Shown: positions 36,801-42,485 of the stretch, piece after piece | Numbering within the stretch: position 1 is the stretch's first letter | How the letters are laid out: each line of letters opens with the position of its first letter | DNA from: Haliclona indistincta | Taxonomy: Eukaryota > Porifera > Demospongiae > Haplosclerida > Chalinidae | Length of the DNA stretch: 64,000 nucleotides | Reading direction: 5' to 3' | Assembly: GCA_964017065.1 (NCBI GenBank) | Contig: OZ024789.1 | Coordinates: 1,954,764-2,018,763, forward strand | Notes under the pieces: generated by a model | Told to the model about the DNA's origin: nothing | Database searches by the model: none | What the model saw: the letters and a program-made list of their open reading frames with translations, nothing else | Translations under genes and position numbers: made by a program

Positions 36801-37945
36801 AAGTTATGGTGTCTGAATTATGTATGTCGCCAAATGGCGACAATAGGGGTTAAAGGGTTAAGCTTGCAACTACATAACTAAAGCAGGACCCACGTATGAC
36901 ACAGCGAGGCTTACATTTGCTGTCAGTCAACCAACGATCACTCGCATACTCAAAGAAGCCGGCCTATTCAGGTAGAAAGCGAACGAAAGTCTGTGCAGAA
37001 AGCCACTCTTGCTGTTGGATCTTATAGCTTCCTGAGCTACAAATGGTTAACCCATAGATTCCTTGGAAATACGAGATATCCCCTCAGCTGGTTAATTATA
37101 CCACCCTCGGGCGGTATAATAACCAGCCTCGGGTATATTCCATATTGCCTCGGAACCAATGGGTTAACCTATACGTATTACCCATGGCGCTATGAGACTG
37201 CAGTATCAAATACATTGCGAAATCTTCATGACTGAGCTAGTATATACACAAGCACCATCTCTACATACATTAGTAAAATGTTCCAACACTTATAGTACAT
37301 GTATGTACAGTATCACTCACTTGTACTTAGAGAGAACATGTGCTGCTCATTGCAGAAGACAAGATCACCAAAAAATGCTTCATACTGTGCTCCAGGCTGA
37401 TGATAAGATGGAGTAGGACCATGCCCAGCTACTATGTACAAGATGTCCTCCTCTCCATCCTTAAATGATACTGTACCACAGGATCTCTTACTCATCGGTG
37501 CCCCACCCTCTGATGTGCATGTGGTGGATGATAACTCCACCCAGTGAAGGGACGATGTGCTCAATGAGTGGATACTGTTATGATAGCAGTCATCATGGTT
37601 ACAGTAACCACCAAAGAAGTGGAGTGCATCACCCACTGCAGTACAGCCATATCTATACACTCCCATTGGAGGCGCTCCACTTGTTGGCTGACGTGTCCAG
37701 TCTCCTCTCTCAGAGTGGAACACCTCCACACAGGATACAAACCGTCTCTTTTCTTGACCGTCGTGTACCTCTGGCATACCGTCCACATCGCCAGCCCACA
37801 TGTATACGTTACTACCAACACGAATGGTTTGGTGTCCGCGACGATAATCAGGCTCGTACCTGTTGTTCGCTAGTGTGAGGTGTAAGAAACAAGCTATTAG
37901 TTGGTATCTAGACAAACAAGCCTACTCACGCTGAGGAGTCGCCAT
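3845..37945 (-). CDS. Kelch-ROC-COR-Death protein, 10 exons, ~1,269 aa
   Basis: I assembled ten exons on the minus strand: 37945-37930, 37869-37321, 27180-26993, 8185-8009, 7948-7806, 7765-7593, 7534-5423, 5368-5279, 4292-3976, 3889-3845. All have GT-AG borders and the lengths sum to 3,810 nt, exactly in frame from ATG (MATPQ) to TAA. Only the acceptor of exon 3 is weak (GAG). Domains: about residues 15-410 form Kelch-type repeats (VYMWAGD, LHFFGGYC, AALFGGMSGSG, VIVGGLGSRG, LLVIFGGHGS), then comes a P-loop GYPGTGKTS and a TDCGGQ switch II/Walker B motif, a COR-like winged-helix stretch, and a Death-like fold near the C terminus. It resembles metazoan ROCO-family signalling proteins. The biological role is unknown; intracellular sensing is inference. 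Introns reach 18.8 kb through transposon insertion. Confidence 0.85.
3976..4292 (-). CDS. Death-domain exon of the same gene
   Basis: The exon encodes about 105 aa, with helices matching a Death domain: ETMADLIEKDHINKG, ILKKWLTSD and TYQHLIECLRQSELGALAEL, the last being the usual final helices. The splice donor at 3975 leads to a 14-codon tail exon ending in TAA at 3845. The copy at 50782-51099 is nearly the same but runs into a stop at the exon end. Confidence 0.8.
4400..5120. other. Insertion present in one duplication arm only
   Basis: The intron between exons 8 and 9 is about 990 bp here, but only about 270 bp in the second copy (50513-50781). About 700 bp, including a GC-richer block with GCCGAGCGCC and CGCGAGGC, is extra. 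I found no clear inverted ends or coding potential, so it is either an unidentified insertion here or a deletion in the other arm. Confidence 0.55.
5423..7534 (-). CDS. Central ROC-COR exon of the Kelch-ROC-COR-Death gene
   Basis: This 2,112-nt exon encodes about 704 aa. A P-loop (GYPGTGKTS) lies within its first 40 residues. A low-complexity Pro/Ala/Ser linker follows, then WMMVTDCGGQPPFLDAA, which fits the DxxG switch of small GTPases with the Gly-Gln typical of ROC domains. The segment with GMDELETMEAIQFFHDIS to the LEHVKVVAAID region fits a COR domain: winged-helix, hydrophobic, and the usual partner of ROC. Classical NKxD and leucine-rich repeats were not seen. A broken copy with in-frame stops lies at 48315-50367. 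Confidence 0.85.
7593..8185 (-). CDS. Last Kelch-repeat exons (4-6) of the same gene
   Basis: Exons 8185-8009, 7948-7806 and 7765-7593 continue the propeller. WTRINK...PERRWAHATT...VIVGGLGSRG...W, then RCYHSMSA...LLVIFGGHG, then ERHWQWYRC lead into a Trp-rich linker ending one exon before the P-loop. Exon 4 joins exon 3 (26993-27180) in phase 0 across an 18.8-kb intron. The last strand of one Kelch unit (IVELSRDTV) meets the WTRI that ends it, which is strong evidence that distant exons belong to one gene. Confidence 0.8.
8186..9235. other. Intron sequence, no gene seen
   Basis: Start of the 18.8-kb intron. It holds a short TCGG/TCTG tandem stretch near 8400, and an inverted repeat whose arms (about 8968-9005 and 9140-9178) both contain GAGGCATCTGCACCTTTGG, the mark of a small foldback. 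Segments near 8735-8775 and 8875-8900 recur at 17523-17560 and 17800-17825, so older dispersed repeats are likely. Confidence 0.5.
9236..10340 (+). mobile_element. Composite foldback element (family A)
   Basis: It opens with a large foldback (about 9236-9600) whose arms meet at CTACATCAGTGGCTG. A non-coding tail follows that ends in the GATGGGGCAACGCCAGAGAGCAG block. Relatives are at 25755-26862 (inverted), 31245-31895 (tail only, inverted), 33776-34313 and 60856-62072. Here the tail is cut and joined directly to BEL/Pao sequence near 10340. Confidence 0.75.
10530..11002 (+). pseudogene. BEL/Pao gag, first part
   Basis: Conceptual translation contains IPTFNGD, then WRTFWEQFDVSV and a long helical stretch through HLHDIAQQHLRAL, the DUF1759-type gag of BEL/Pao elements. 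One frame change is needed near 10690. The reading is interrupted by a MITE at 11003 and resumes at 11584. A CCHC-type knuckle region with Cys/His pairs (HNCLRPGHFVRQC, CHECQRPHHSLLH) follows at about 11865-11960. Confidence 0.75.
11003..11583. mobile_element. 581-bp TIR element in gag, exact 9-bp target duplication
   Basis: The ends TAGCCTCGTACCCAGGCG and its reverse complement flank 581 bp of non-coding DNA. TACCTCAAC occurs immediately outside on both sides (10994-11002 and 11584-11592). A 9-bp duplication is typical of Mutator-like elements. Removing the insert and one TSD copy restores continuity of the gag reading. Confidence 0.9.
12125..12390 (+). pseudogene. BEL/Pao aspartic protease remnant
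   Basis: In frame after a stop at 12125, translation gives LLDAGSSASFISEWLAK, the DxGS/A-type catalytic motif of the DUF1758 protease found in BEL/Pao polyproteins. A later GIGG is also seen. The reading ends in stops before the RT. Confidence 0.65.
12617..14418 (+). pseudogene. BEL/Pao reverse transcriptase and RNase H
   Basis: The largest open stretch is 12946-14418 (490 aa). It has the RT palm motif ADINNMYRAF, FGVSASSFAVN and the catalytic YVDDCLTG (near residue 100). The RNase H part has FSDASEEAYTAVVYLR, LELCGALLLSKI and WTDSTVVLGWL. The start of RT (about 12617-12945) is in another frame. Conserved catalytic residues survive, but the frame breaks mean the polyprotein cannot be made as read. 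Confidence 0.85.
14423..15790 (+). pseudogene. BEL/Pao integrase
   Basis: The zinc-binding region is partly recognisable (RHPVILHGNHPLTKL, then ACVICRRVTTRPQ). The DDE core follows: VGVDYAGPVYLR, then SDQGSNFVGAECEL in a second frame, then PHFGGLWESAVKSVK with the final Glu-side helix. The DUF5641-like tail is at 15491-15790 (GDMVLLNEDGMLPTKWP). At least three frame changes or stops occur (about 14698, 15018 and 15446). Confidence 0.8.
15791..16470. other. Sequence 3' of integrase, possible LTR remnant
   Basis: No gene seen. By position it could include the 3' untranslated region and LTR of the BEL/Pao element. With no 5' partner in the window this cannot be tested here. Confidence 0.3.
16471..16594. 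mobile_element. 124-bp perfect-ended hairpin
   Basis: AGTTATATCACCCC at the left pairs with GGGGTGATATAACT at the right. Inner arms also pair (GAATTATCCG with CGGATAATTC) around a GCGCTTCGCGC loop. A single-stranded copy would fold almost end to end. Probably a very small foldback element. Confidence 0.7.
16737..17105. repeat. Three tandem copies of a ~120-bp unit
   Basis: Each unit holds GAGCTAAGA[GA]CTAAACA, GACTACTCCAGCATTAC, CACGTTACAGCTAGTCCATA and CAGATAAATTGATGA. The second unit has a short internal duplication of GACTACTCCAGCA. Copies are about 90-95 percent alike by eye. Non-coding. Confidence 0.85.
17106..17340 (+). pseudogene. Unidentified protein fragment, probably mobile-element derived
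   Basis: Plus-strand reading with frame breaks gives fragments such as WHITEGLKKGLIPYYVQRP and VTHPQYRKVLLQGHVALDSH, which look coding. I cannot assign a family. It sits directly after the tandem repeat. Confidence 0.3.
17929..18483. mobile_element. hAT-like non-autonomous element, weakly bounded
   Basis: The left end CAGGGGCGTTTTTACAAG and right end CCTGGATACGCCACTG resemble the CAGTGGCGTATC-type ends seen at 34823-35050, where both ends occur again with the same GTGCTTCCAGT interior. No open frame. The target duplication is unclear here. Confidence 0.5.
18680..19140. mobile_element. Foldback repeat, ~70-bp arms
   Basis: Arms at about 18683-18755 and 19078-19137 are reverse complements and share CCTGACC..TCGCGAGGTGGAGAG. 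A second inner pair contains ATGCCAAAAAGTACT (18791-18805) and its complement AGTACTTTTTGGCAT (19047-19061). No transposase reading. Confidence 0.6.
19141..20230. other. Intron sequence, nothing identified
   Basis: Short frames only. No recognisable protein motif, structural RNA or clear inverted repeat could be supported. Confidence 0.4.
20236..20652 (+). pseudogene. Retroelement C-terminal fragment, PD-(D/E)XK-like
   Basis: Translation gives ARLADAFLPSWNDGAPAALD, a VTVISP motif and, after one frameshift near 20430, FFPLPVETLGGW and a helical C terminus ending in TGA/TAA stops. This pattern (Asp at the strand end, then Val-Glu-Thr-Leu-Gly-Gly-Trp) is the C-terminal nuclease-like domain found in a group of metazoan non-LTR-related polyproteins. 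Assignment is from memory of the family. The gypsy element was inserted just downstream. Confidence 0.5.
20967..21989 (-). CDS. Gypsy-like integrase, 340 aa
   Basis: The zinc-binding end is VRRCAECQQNQKSP. The DDE core has DYAGPF, ISDNGPAFSSDEF and PYHPSSNGLAERAVQSFK with the final catalytic Glu, and a C-terminal SH3-like DKVFVKNH tail follows. About 200 nt separate it from the end of the upstream open frame, and the missing HHCC His pair lies in that space. The integrase core itself is unbroken. Confidence 0.88.
   Translation of the reverse strand: MRLSPGVSRLKSLARSYVWWPGMDSDLEEKVRRCAECQQNQKSPAKAPLHPWEWPERPWSRLHVDYAGPFLGKMFLVIVDDYSKWLEVVITNSATSLTTIEQLRKLFAVHGLPELIISDNGPAFSSDEFKVFLKKNGILHRQTAPYHPSSNGLAERAVQSFKLALKKNTSGTLQQRLSDFLLYQHITPHTTTGRPPAELLMGRKLRSKLDLLIPDVSIRVQLSQERQKKYHDRGTKSQEFETGDKVFVKNHLSKSPRWLPGQITQRTGPLSYVVQLHSGRTVRIHVDQIRIDTTVEEPKEVDGAWDTLVVPTESTVQPEPSDQTPPRQLRRSTRTRNPPD
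22194..24878 (-). CDS. Gypsy-like Gag-protease-RT-RNase H polyprotein, 894 aa
   Basis: In order: gag from the ATG that opens MSVIAGAIGEF; two CCHC knuckles (CYRCGGKHREASC and CFKCGKRGHLARVC, residues about 200-235); aspartic protease DTGAS (near 298); RT with KLDLSHAYQQI, LPFGVSAAPAIFQ and catalytic YIDDILI (about residue 595); RNase H with SCDASSYGLGAVLSH. The frame ends before integrase, which lies in the next frame block. This could be programmed frameshifting or damage. Confidence 0.9.
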   Translation of the reverse strand: MSVIAGAIGEFNPADGDWSSYTERLQQFFIANDVLDANRQRAMLLNVCGAGTYTLIRSLVTPNKPADYSFKQLVELVDIYYNPKPSVTVQRHKFYTRVQQPGESVAAFVAELRQLSEYCEFGTTLDVMIRDRVVCGVHDPRKQRRLLAEPTLTFKDAFKIVQSMELASKDLDALHQPSESPVHKIKTGPSEKHHGRSTSCYRCGGKHREASCRFKDVECFKCGKRGHLARVCRGHARRQEQTPKAPDQANCLDDKDEEVEEEAYAIFNVNLPTKKKPSLEPLRVTVLADGRTLELEVDTGASVSIINEKVYYATWPAAVRPSLQVSKACLRTYTGEKMKVVGEITVSVSYRQQLLQLSLLVVHGQGPTLLGRDWLKYLKLDWNQLLFHRVHAVTMGSNLDTSNPKLQKVLERHAAVFKEELGTIVGQSAVINVKPDAQPVFCRARQVPYALKKKVAQELERLQSDGVLQPVKHSDWASPIVPVVKRDGSIRICGDFKITVNQVANRDIYPLPRSEDLLNKLAGGQAFSKLDLSHAYQQIVLSEESRKLVTINTPLGLFQYNRLPFGVSAAPAIFQRTMETLLQGMEHVCVYIDDILITGVTEEEHIKTLDEVLQRLETAGVRLKQSKCVFMKSEVEFLGHSVTQHGVQPTEDKVRAVNRAPTPTNVAQLRSFLGLMNYYSRFLPNLSSTLAPLYLLLQKSSSWFWGTEQQKEFESAKAQLSSDTLLVYYCGDKPLLLSCDASSYGLGAVLSHRMEDGSEKPIAYASRTLAQAEKRYAQIEKEGLAIVFGVTKFRQYLLGREFTIISDHKPLLSLFSHTRSIPQMASARILRWALTLSAYQYTISFKSGKTHCNADGLSRLPLPDTPSQVPLPGDTVLVLDRLSATPVSVSQIRT
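25117..25754. other. Intron sequence between elements
   Basis: No gene seen. The stretch resumes the sequence interrupted by the gypsy insertion (CTTAT target copy) and contains no recognisable inverted repeats. Confidence 0.4.
25755..26862 (-). mobile_element. Composite foldback element (family A), inverted copy
   Basis: The tail block (GCCTGGTGATGAATTTTATA, CTCTGGCATTGCCCCATC) comes first and the foldback (about 26515-26862) last, the reverse order of 9236-10340. The foldback centre has CTACATCAATGGCTG. Non-coding. Confidence 0.75.
27181..27630. other. Intron sequence upstream of exon 3
   Basis: No gene seen beyond the short Kelch exon that ends at 27180. The stretch contains mixed, likely transposon-derived sequence and is the left flank of the long-TIR element. 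Confidence 0.4.
27631..31159 (+). mobile_element. 3.5-kb DNA transposon with ~300-bp TIRs
   Basis: The left end (27631-27930) and right end (about 30873-31159) are reverse complements over roughly 300 bp, beginning TAGTGGGGCAGATGTGTGCA. The trinucleotide TAT flanks both ends (27628-27630, 31160-31162) and may be the target duplication. The interior encodes one protein in three broken frames (about 28000-30830). No DDE or tyrosine recombinase motif was seen. Confidence 0.85.
28000..30830 (+). pseudogene. 'TGCD' transposon protein with PIN/FEN-like acidic motifs
   Basis: The main open block 28269-29882 carries MIRHSMHVIKQAVQ, GGLHIEMAGLK and CDRRRQESSQFQFWY. After frame changes near 29800 and 30165 come HEEANTRMVLHLA, RTVDTDVVVLSV, HEIAASLGP and YTGCDTVSSFATKGKK, then a Cys-rich end (CRGQCKCKKAALKC, then CQCDGKC) like a CXC domain. 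The Glu/Asp spacing (E-x-x...D-x-D...G-C-D) recalls PIN/FEN1 nucleases; that is inference. The family is widespread in invertebrate genomes. Frameshifts make this copy inactive. Confidence 0.7.
31245..31895 (-). mobile_element. Family A element, tail only
   Basis: Inverted copy of the non-coding tail, from the CCCTATGTAGGGTTGAAC end through CAAGATGGCGGC and GCATGCATGCATGCGTAGG. The foldback half is missing; a different foldback element follows directly at 31905. Confidence 0.7.
31905..32505. mobile_element. Foldback element with internal ~55-bp tandem repeat
   Basis: Arms about 31907-32075 and 32335-32503 are near-perfect inverted copies (AGTAAAAAAGCTTTAATAAA, TGTAGGGATGACTC). The middle holds four tandem units, each with a TTAC[AG]A stretch, a CAATTACTTCATCGGACTG version and GCGTCCTCC. 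The arms meet at CCCTACATCAGCGGCTTG, almost the junction used by family A. Confidence 0.8.
32506..33775. other. Intron sequence with (AAG)n tract
   Basis: No gene supported. It contains a GAA/AAG microsatellite (about 33368-33408). Scattered stretches resemble 5' exon-like sequence but no splice-consistent reading was found. Confidence 0.4.
33776..34313 (+). mobile_element. Family A foldback, internally deleted tail
   Basis: TAATTTTTAGCTACAAG leads into AAAGGATGTAGGG and foldback arms (about 33940-34065 and 34155-34313) meeting at CTACATCAGTGGCTG. It is shorter than the copy at 60856-62072. Confidence 0.7.
34326..34628. mobile_element. ~300-bp MITE, CCGTATTTCTTC ends
   Basis: Same family as 2161-2468. 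The flanks read TA at both sides (TACCGTATTTC ... GAAATACGGTA), consistent with a mariner-type TA target. Confidence 0.8.
34823..35050. mobile_element. Short hAT-like element
   Basis: The ends CAGTGGCGTATCCAGG and GATACGCCCCT are inverted and nearly matched. The flanks TGGCTTCA and AGGCTTCA could be an 8-bp duplication with one change. A second member lies at 17929-18483. Confidence 0.55.
35225..36137. mobile_element. TTAA-flanked MITE (piggyBac-like) with a nested element
   Basis: TTAACCCTTTA at the left and TAAAGGGTTAA at the right bound it, with TTAA as target on both sides. Relatives are at 36265-36861 and 62515-63113 (about 600 bp each). This copy is longer because another TIR element is nested at 35298-35612. 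Confidence 0.8.
35298..35612. mobile_element. TIR element of the TAGTCTCG/TAGCCTCG family, nested
   Basis: Ends TAGCCTCGCCTCCAGACCAC and its complement. Flanks ATCTCTCAT and ATATCTCGT both derive from the uninterrupted ATATCTCGT visible in the sister MITE near 36330-36345, giving a 9-bp duplication. Same end type as the RecQ-carrying elements. Confidence 0.8.
36265..36861. mobile_element. TTAA-flanked MITE (piggyBac-like), 597 bp
   Basis: CCCTTTAA ends directly inside TTAA on both sides. Nearly full-length match to 62515-63113 in inverted orientation. No transposase. Confidence 0.85.
36884..36980 (+). pseudogene. Transposase-like helix-turn-helix fragment
   Basis: Reads RLTFAVSQPTITRILKEAGL then stops. 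The SQPTITRILKEAGL recognition-helix pattern fits the N-terminal domain of Tc1-type transposases. Only about 30 residues remain. Confidence 0.45.
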
Positions 37946-38333
37946 ATCTCAAGACGGTAGTCACACAATATCAGCATGTATTAAACGACCACGATGAACA
38001 TTGATATATCCGTCAGAGAAGGCAGTGGCGGATCTACAATGTAGAATTAGCCTAGTATCCAGTCCCTTTTAAAAATTAAAAAGGGGCCTGGTACATATGG
38101 AGCGCCAAATGGGACGTAATTCGGTGTTTGTTTTCCGATTGTCGACTTTCGATTTTCTGTTGGGAATTCCAGATTTCGATTGTAAAAGGTGTGGTCTGGG
38201 AGCGGTCTCCTGTTGTGCACGTGTCACTGCTGTCTTGTGTAAACTTGCTCGACCCGCCGTGTAAACTGTATTTTGTGCAAGCCGTCTAATAGTCTCGCGG
38301 GCCAGACCTGACCTTTGGAGAGATGATTACGTA

Positions 38334-39260
38334 AGGTAACCGCGCCTAATTCCGGACGGTTCCTAATTCCGTACACTCTACTTTTCATGCTGCATTTCTC
38401 AAGAACGCGTTGACGTAGTTTAGCCATTTTTACTACGCAGGTAGAGCTATCATAGGAGCATCATCTCAGTGAGTTTTAAGTACTAAACTATTACCAGTGG
38501 TGCAGGAATACGGGTAGAACTAGCACTACTAAATAATTGATCGAAACCGCACCCAACGTGATTTGGTTTTGTCCACCAAGCTTAGCTACTGTTGCTTCGG
38601 CGAGTGATCTTGCACACTGACAGACTTCACTATCACTACATCTAACTTTTTATGATAGCAATGAGCGGCAGTAAAGTAGTTGAGTCAACTACTGCTGTAA
38701 ATTTTAGTCAAAATTCAACCTACGTCGATTTCTATCTTATTTTGCACTGCAGTTCTGTTGAATACTTCAACTGTGGTTGATTTTACGGTGCTGAGTATGC
38801 AGCAGCAAGGTTGTTCAACCACTCACTGGTAATTTCTGTCATGCAAACAGCAGTTACAGGCATTTTACACAAAAAAAATTCGTTCCTCGGTTGCTCAATA
38901 ATCTAAAGTCAAGCCTGGACTAGTAGTCTTGGGAACTGCAGTGAGTTGATTGAGTCTTTCATCGCTTAACATCGAAAGTAATAGCTTTGGCAACTTGCAC
39001 CATGCTTGCAGGGTTGCACAGACCAACCTGTAGAAGTGTCCGGAATTAGGGTCCGCCCCCTAAAATTGAAGAGTTCCAAAAAGCGGTAAACAAACCTGCC
39101 GCTCGTTTACAAATCGAACAATTACTGCTAGAATTGTACAGTGTCGTCAAGAAGAAGGCCCAAGGATTCTACTAAGGTATAACACTTGGAACTTTCGCCC
39201 GTAGAAATTACTGAAATTCCGATAATAGCACAACGTGTCCGGAATTAGGGGCGGTTACCT
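38334..39260. mobile_element. 927-bp mariner-like element, TA target
   Basis: The ends AGGTAACCGC..CTAATTCCGGAC and their complement are flanked by TA on both sides. The same flanking sequence without insert (GATGATTACGTAATGGCTGG) is at 45398-45420 and, inverted, at 39822-39842, so the borders are confirmed by an empty site. No transposase frame. Confidence 0.88.
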
Positions 39261-39263
39261 TAA

Positions 39264-39850
39264 TGGATGGCGTTTATACACGAATTTATAAGGCGCTTAT
39301 GAGAAATATAGCGATACTTTTAGCGTCTGTGTAGCGATCTCCTTATACCGCACAACCGTGTGGCCTTGCTTGCCGTCTTCGTCCAAGCACGCTCTGTGGA
39401 AGGATAAAGATTCCAAGAGGATAGGCACCGGCGTTGGCGAGCTACAGACGCACCAGCAAGGGCTACTTAGCCTAAAACAGCGTAGTTGTGGGATTGTCTT
39501 GGCTTCCAAGGGTTCCTCCAAAGTAGCTCCCTCAATATCTCCGTCTTCCAGATACACAGCAACTGCATCCTGTGAGCAGCTTGCACTAGTAGTGGCCATC
39601 TTTCGGCGAAGTAGCCCTTGCAATTGGTTGTGCGTCTGTAGCTCGCCAACGCTGGTGCCTATCCTCGCGGAATCTTTATCCTTCCACAGAGCGTGCTTGG
39701 ACGAAGACGGCAAGCAAGGCCACGTGGTTGTGCGGTATACGGAGATCGCTACACAGACGCTAAAAGTATCGCTATTATTATTTCTCATAAGCGCCATATA
39801 AATTCGTGTATAAACGCCAGCCATTACGTAATCATCTCGCACTCCAGAGC
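39264..39850. mobile_element. Long foldback with SAP-like coding loop
   Basis: Arms about 39264-39470 and 39600-39842 pair over most of their length (GTTTATACACGAATTTATA, CCGTCTTCGTCCAAGCACG, GAGCTACAGACGCACC). The loop, read on the minus strand, gives MATTSASCSQDAVAVYLEDG, then DIEGATLEEPLEAKTIPQL, the start of a SAP-type N terminus found in YqaJ/THAP transposon proteins. A truncated relative is at 45378-45540. The left end is split by the mariner-like element (38334-39260) and begins near 38300. Confidence 0.7.
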
Positions 39851-39861
39851 TGGCCCAGCCC

Positions 39862-41771
39862 TAGTCTCGTCCCCAGACCACGCCTTCTTCCGCTAAGCTC
39901 GAAGTAGGGTCTGGTTGCACGAAGGCCAAATCTTGGGTCAATGACGTAATTGTCACGCGCACAATCACATGTGAATTCTAATTTCTCCGCGGGAAAGCTG
40001 CGCGAAATATTGAGTATGGCAGAGTCTTGCTATGTCTGTGGAGAATCTCTGCTTCCTAATAGTGGTAGAAGAGTGATGAGCGATCAGCTAAAGAGTTTTC
40101 TTCGCCTGGAAGTTTCATCGGGACATATTTAGAAGCTGCTTGTGAAGCCTGTGTTGAACATGTAGAATACTAGTGTCATGGTCAGCATCAAAACTGACAA
40201 GTTCAGGGACAAGCTCTTCAGGAATACTCTCTGTTGTCTTGCAATCAACACAAGTACATTGGTTGGCACAGATATCACAACACGCATGGAGAGGTGATGG
40301 CTTGGCAATCTCCGAATTGTCGGTGAAAACTGCCATAAGCACTTCCCTTCTACATTTAGATGAATTCTTACAATAATCTTTCATTGTACCACTGCACGTT
40401 AGCCTTTTGTAATATAATTCAGCATTGCATAGCTTTCCATCTCTTCCTCCTCTTCCTGTTTCCTGAACATACATCACAATCTTGTCTGGTGCACCCCAAT
40501 GAATAATCTTGCGCACATTTGGGCTATCTAGGCCCATCCCAAAAGCGATGGTGGCAACAACAACTCTCACTACACCATCAACTTGAGTAAATGACTTAAA
40601 AATATGTTGTTGATTGTCAGTTGCTGTAGAGCCATCATATTTTTCACACATTCTAAGTTTATTCATGGGGATGCAATCTGATGGAGGAGCATATAAGGCA
40701 TCCCGTCTACCGAGACAGCATACAAGACCCTTAAATACTTCTAGAGTATCCACATAAGTTCTACAAAATATGATCGTTCTAATACCATTTGAACTTAGGT
40801 CATCGACTATTGGTAGAATTATATCATCAAAGCATCCCTGCTTGAGTACACTATACTTGATATTAATTTTGTTAGGATCTCGTATCACTAAGTAGCAGCC
40901 ATTCATATCAAGGGTAGATAATATAACTCGCCTCATTGTTACCGTAGCTGTTGCTGTCAGAGCCATTATCCTGGTGGATTTAGGAATAAGGGAACGAACT
41001 TCACTTATGTTAGCAAACTCAACACAAAACCTTTCTCCCCTGTGAGTATATGCGTAATGTGTAACATTACATGTGCAAAATCTATTATAGTTACCATGTT
41101 TCAACACAATGCGCTTCATCTACTATGACCCCAACTAAGTTATTCTGATAAACTTCCTTCCTAAGCATTTCTCTCCACCTCAGCTCAGTTAAGAGAACTT
41201 CTGGGCTAAGAAAAATGATCTGGTATTCACCAGCAAGCACAGCCTGTACTAACTCATCATTGCATCTATCCCCTTGGCTGAGGTACACGCATTTAAGGCC
41301 AAGCCCAGATGCCTTGGCTACTTGATCCTCCATTAAACTCTTTAAAGGCGAAACGACTATAACTATACTAGAATTACTGTTACGAAGAAGATTAAAGGTG
41401 AAAGGTAGAAGAAGATAACAGAGAGACTTTCCGGCACCCGTCGGGAGAGAGACAAACACATCACGCCCAGACACAAAATTGACAACCACTTCTTGCTGTT
41501 CGGGCGACAAACATGAGTAGCCTAGCTGTTCAGCGCTCTTGACTATGGACGATAGAATAACACTCTTGGAGTAAGCCATGTTTAGTGGGAGGTAGTAGTG
41601 AAGGTAGGCGCGGCCGCGCGTGCAAGTCATGTGAATTTATTAAAATACTGTAATCTGATTGGTATTCCCAGATTCAGAGAATGAAACGTCATTGACCCAA
41701 GATTTGGCCTTCGTGCAACCAGACCCTACTTCGAGCTTAGCGGAAGAAGGCGTGGTCTGGGGACGAGACTA
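39862..41771. mobile_element. 1.9-kb TIR element carrying a RecQ helicase gene
   Basis: About 95-bp TIRs begin TAGTCTCGTCCCCAGACCAC; the right end is the exact complement. The 9-bp target duplication GCCCAGCCC is at 39853-39861 and 41772-41780. The only gene inside is a two-exon RecQ-like helicase. The same ends bound elements at 41868-45374, 44566-45176, 35298-35612 and 63304-63889. The last of these carries a RecQ fragment too. Confidence 0.92.
40115..41579 (-). CDS. RecQ-like DNA helicase, 2 exons, ~469 aa
   Basis: ATP-dependent 3'-5' helicase family. Exon 1 (41579-41095) and exon 2 (41039-40115) join in frame over a 55-bp GT-AG intron. Motifs in order: SLPTGAGKS (I, about residue 45), VVSPLKSLMEDQ (Ia), VDEAHC (II), MALTATAT (III), IIFCRTYVDT (IV), GMGLDSPNVRKIIHWGAP (V) and QETGRGGRDG (VI). 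The Zn subdomain has CCDICANQCTCVDC. RQC and HRDC are absent, so it ends soon after the core. Every ATPase motif looks intact, and it lies wholly within TIRs, so it is transposon cargo or an element-encoded function rather than the host RecQ. Confidence 0.9.
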
Positions 41772-42391
41772 GCCCAGCCCAGGTAGGCAAGAACTGTACG
41801 CCCACGCATACATTCCACGCATACTTTGCTCTTATTATTGCGCAGCCCAGCCCTACCTGGGCTGGGCTAGTCTCGTTCCCAGACCACACCTCTTCCGCTT
41901 TGCTTCTGAGAGGGTCTGGCAGCTTGCTCGACTTTTCTCGGTCTTGATGACGTTTCATTCTCAGAAAATGGAAATGACCAATCAGATCGCCTTATTTTCA
42001 AAATTCACATGACAAACGCGCCGTTGAGCACATGATCAACATGGCGGTAGTGCAGTGTGTTCAGATTCATTGATGACAGAGAGCATCTAGGGTAATCTTC
42101 GTTGACTAATAAGTACTACCTGGGGATCATGTGAAGAGAGCGGACCAATTGCAGGACTTGCCCGGGAAGCCGTACAAGTGACACGGATGTCACGCGCTCT
42201 TATCACGTGCATTTGACCACGCCCACCTGGCTACCGTCGACTGTTGGAGGTGGTAAACCATAGGAAACGGGAAATATAAAGAAACGGCGCGATTATAGAC
42301 CTCTTGCAGTGGGCGTGGTTCAATCTTACGTTATTAGGCAGCCGCCATGTTGGTGCACACGTAGGCTATAGTGTTATCATAAACGCGTGAG

Positions 42392-42485
42392 ATGGTTATC
42401 TGTGCTGTGATCAATTGCGGAAATCGTAGCGCTAGAGCCAAAGGAAAGCGCATCTTCAGATTTTCAAAGCTGCTAACTCACCATG
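42392..42485 (+). pseudogene. THAP-domain first exon, truncated
   Basis: Starts MVICAVINCGNRSARAKGKR, with the CxxxC of a THAP zinc finger, then IFRFSK. The C-terminal CxxH half is not seen. THAP domains bind transposon ends and occur in P-element-like and YqaJ-type element proteins. Confidence 0.6.

Noticed and set aside
37030..37165. Imperfect inverted repeat with ATGGTTAACCCAT as a regulatory site of the Kelch gene
   Set aside because: It is downstream of exon 2 in the intron and resembles small foldback debris such as that at 16471-16594; no regulatory evidence.
39297..39842. 181-aa and 147-aa frames on opposite strands of the foldback
   Set aside because: They mirror each other because the arms are inverted copies. 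Only the short loop segment has a protein-like pattern.
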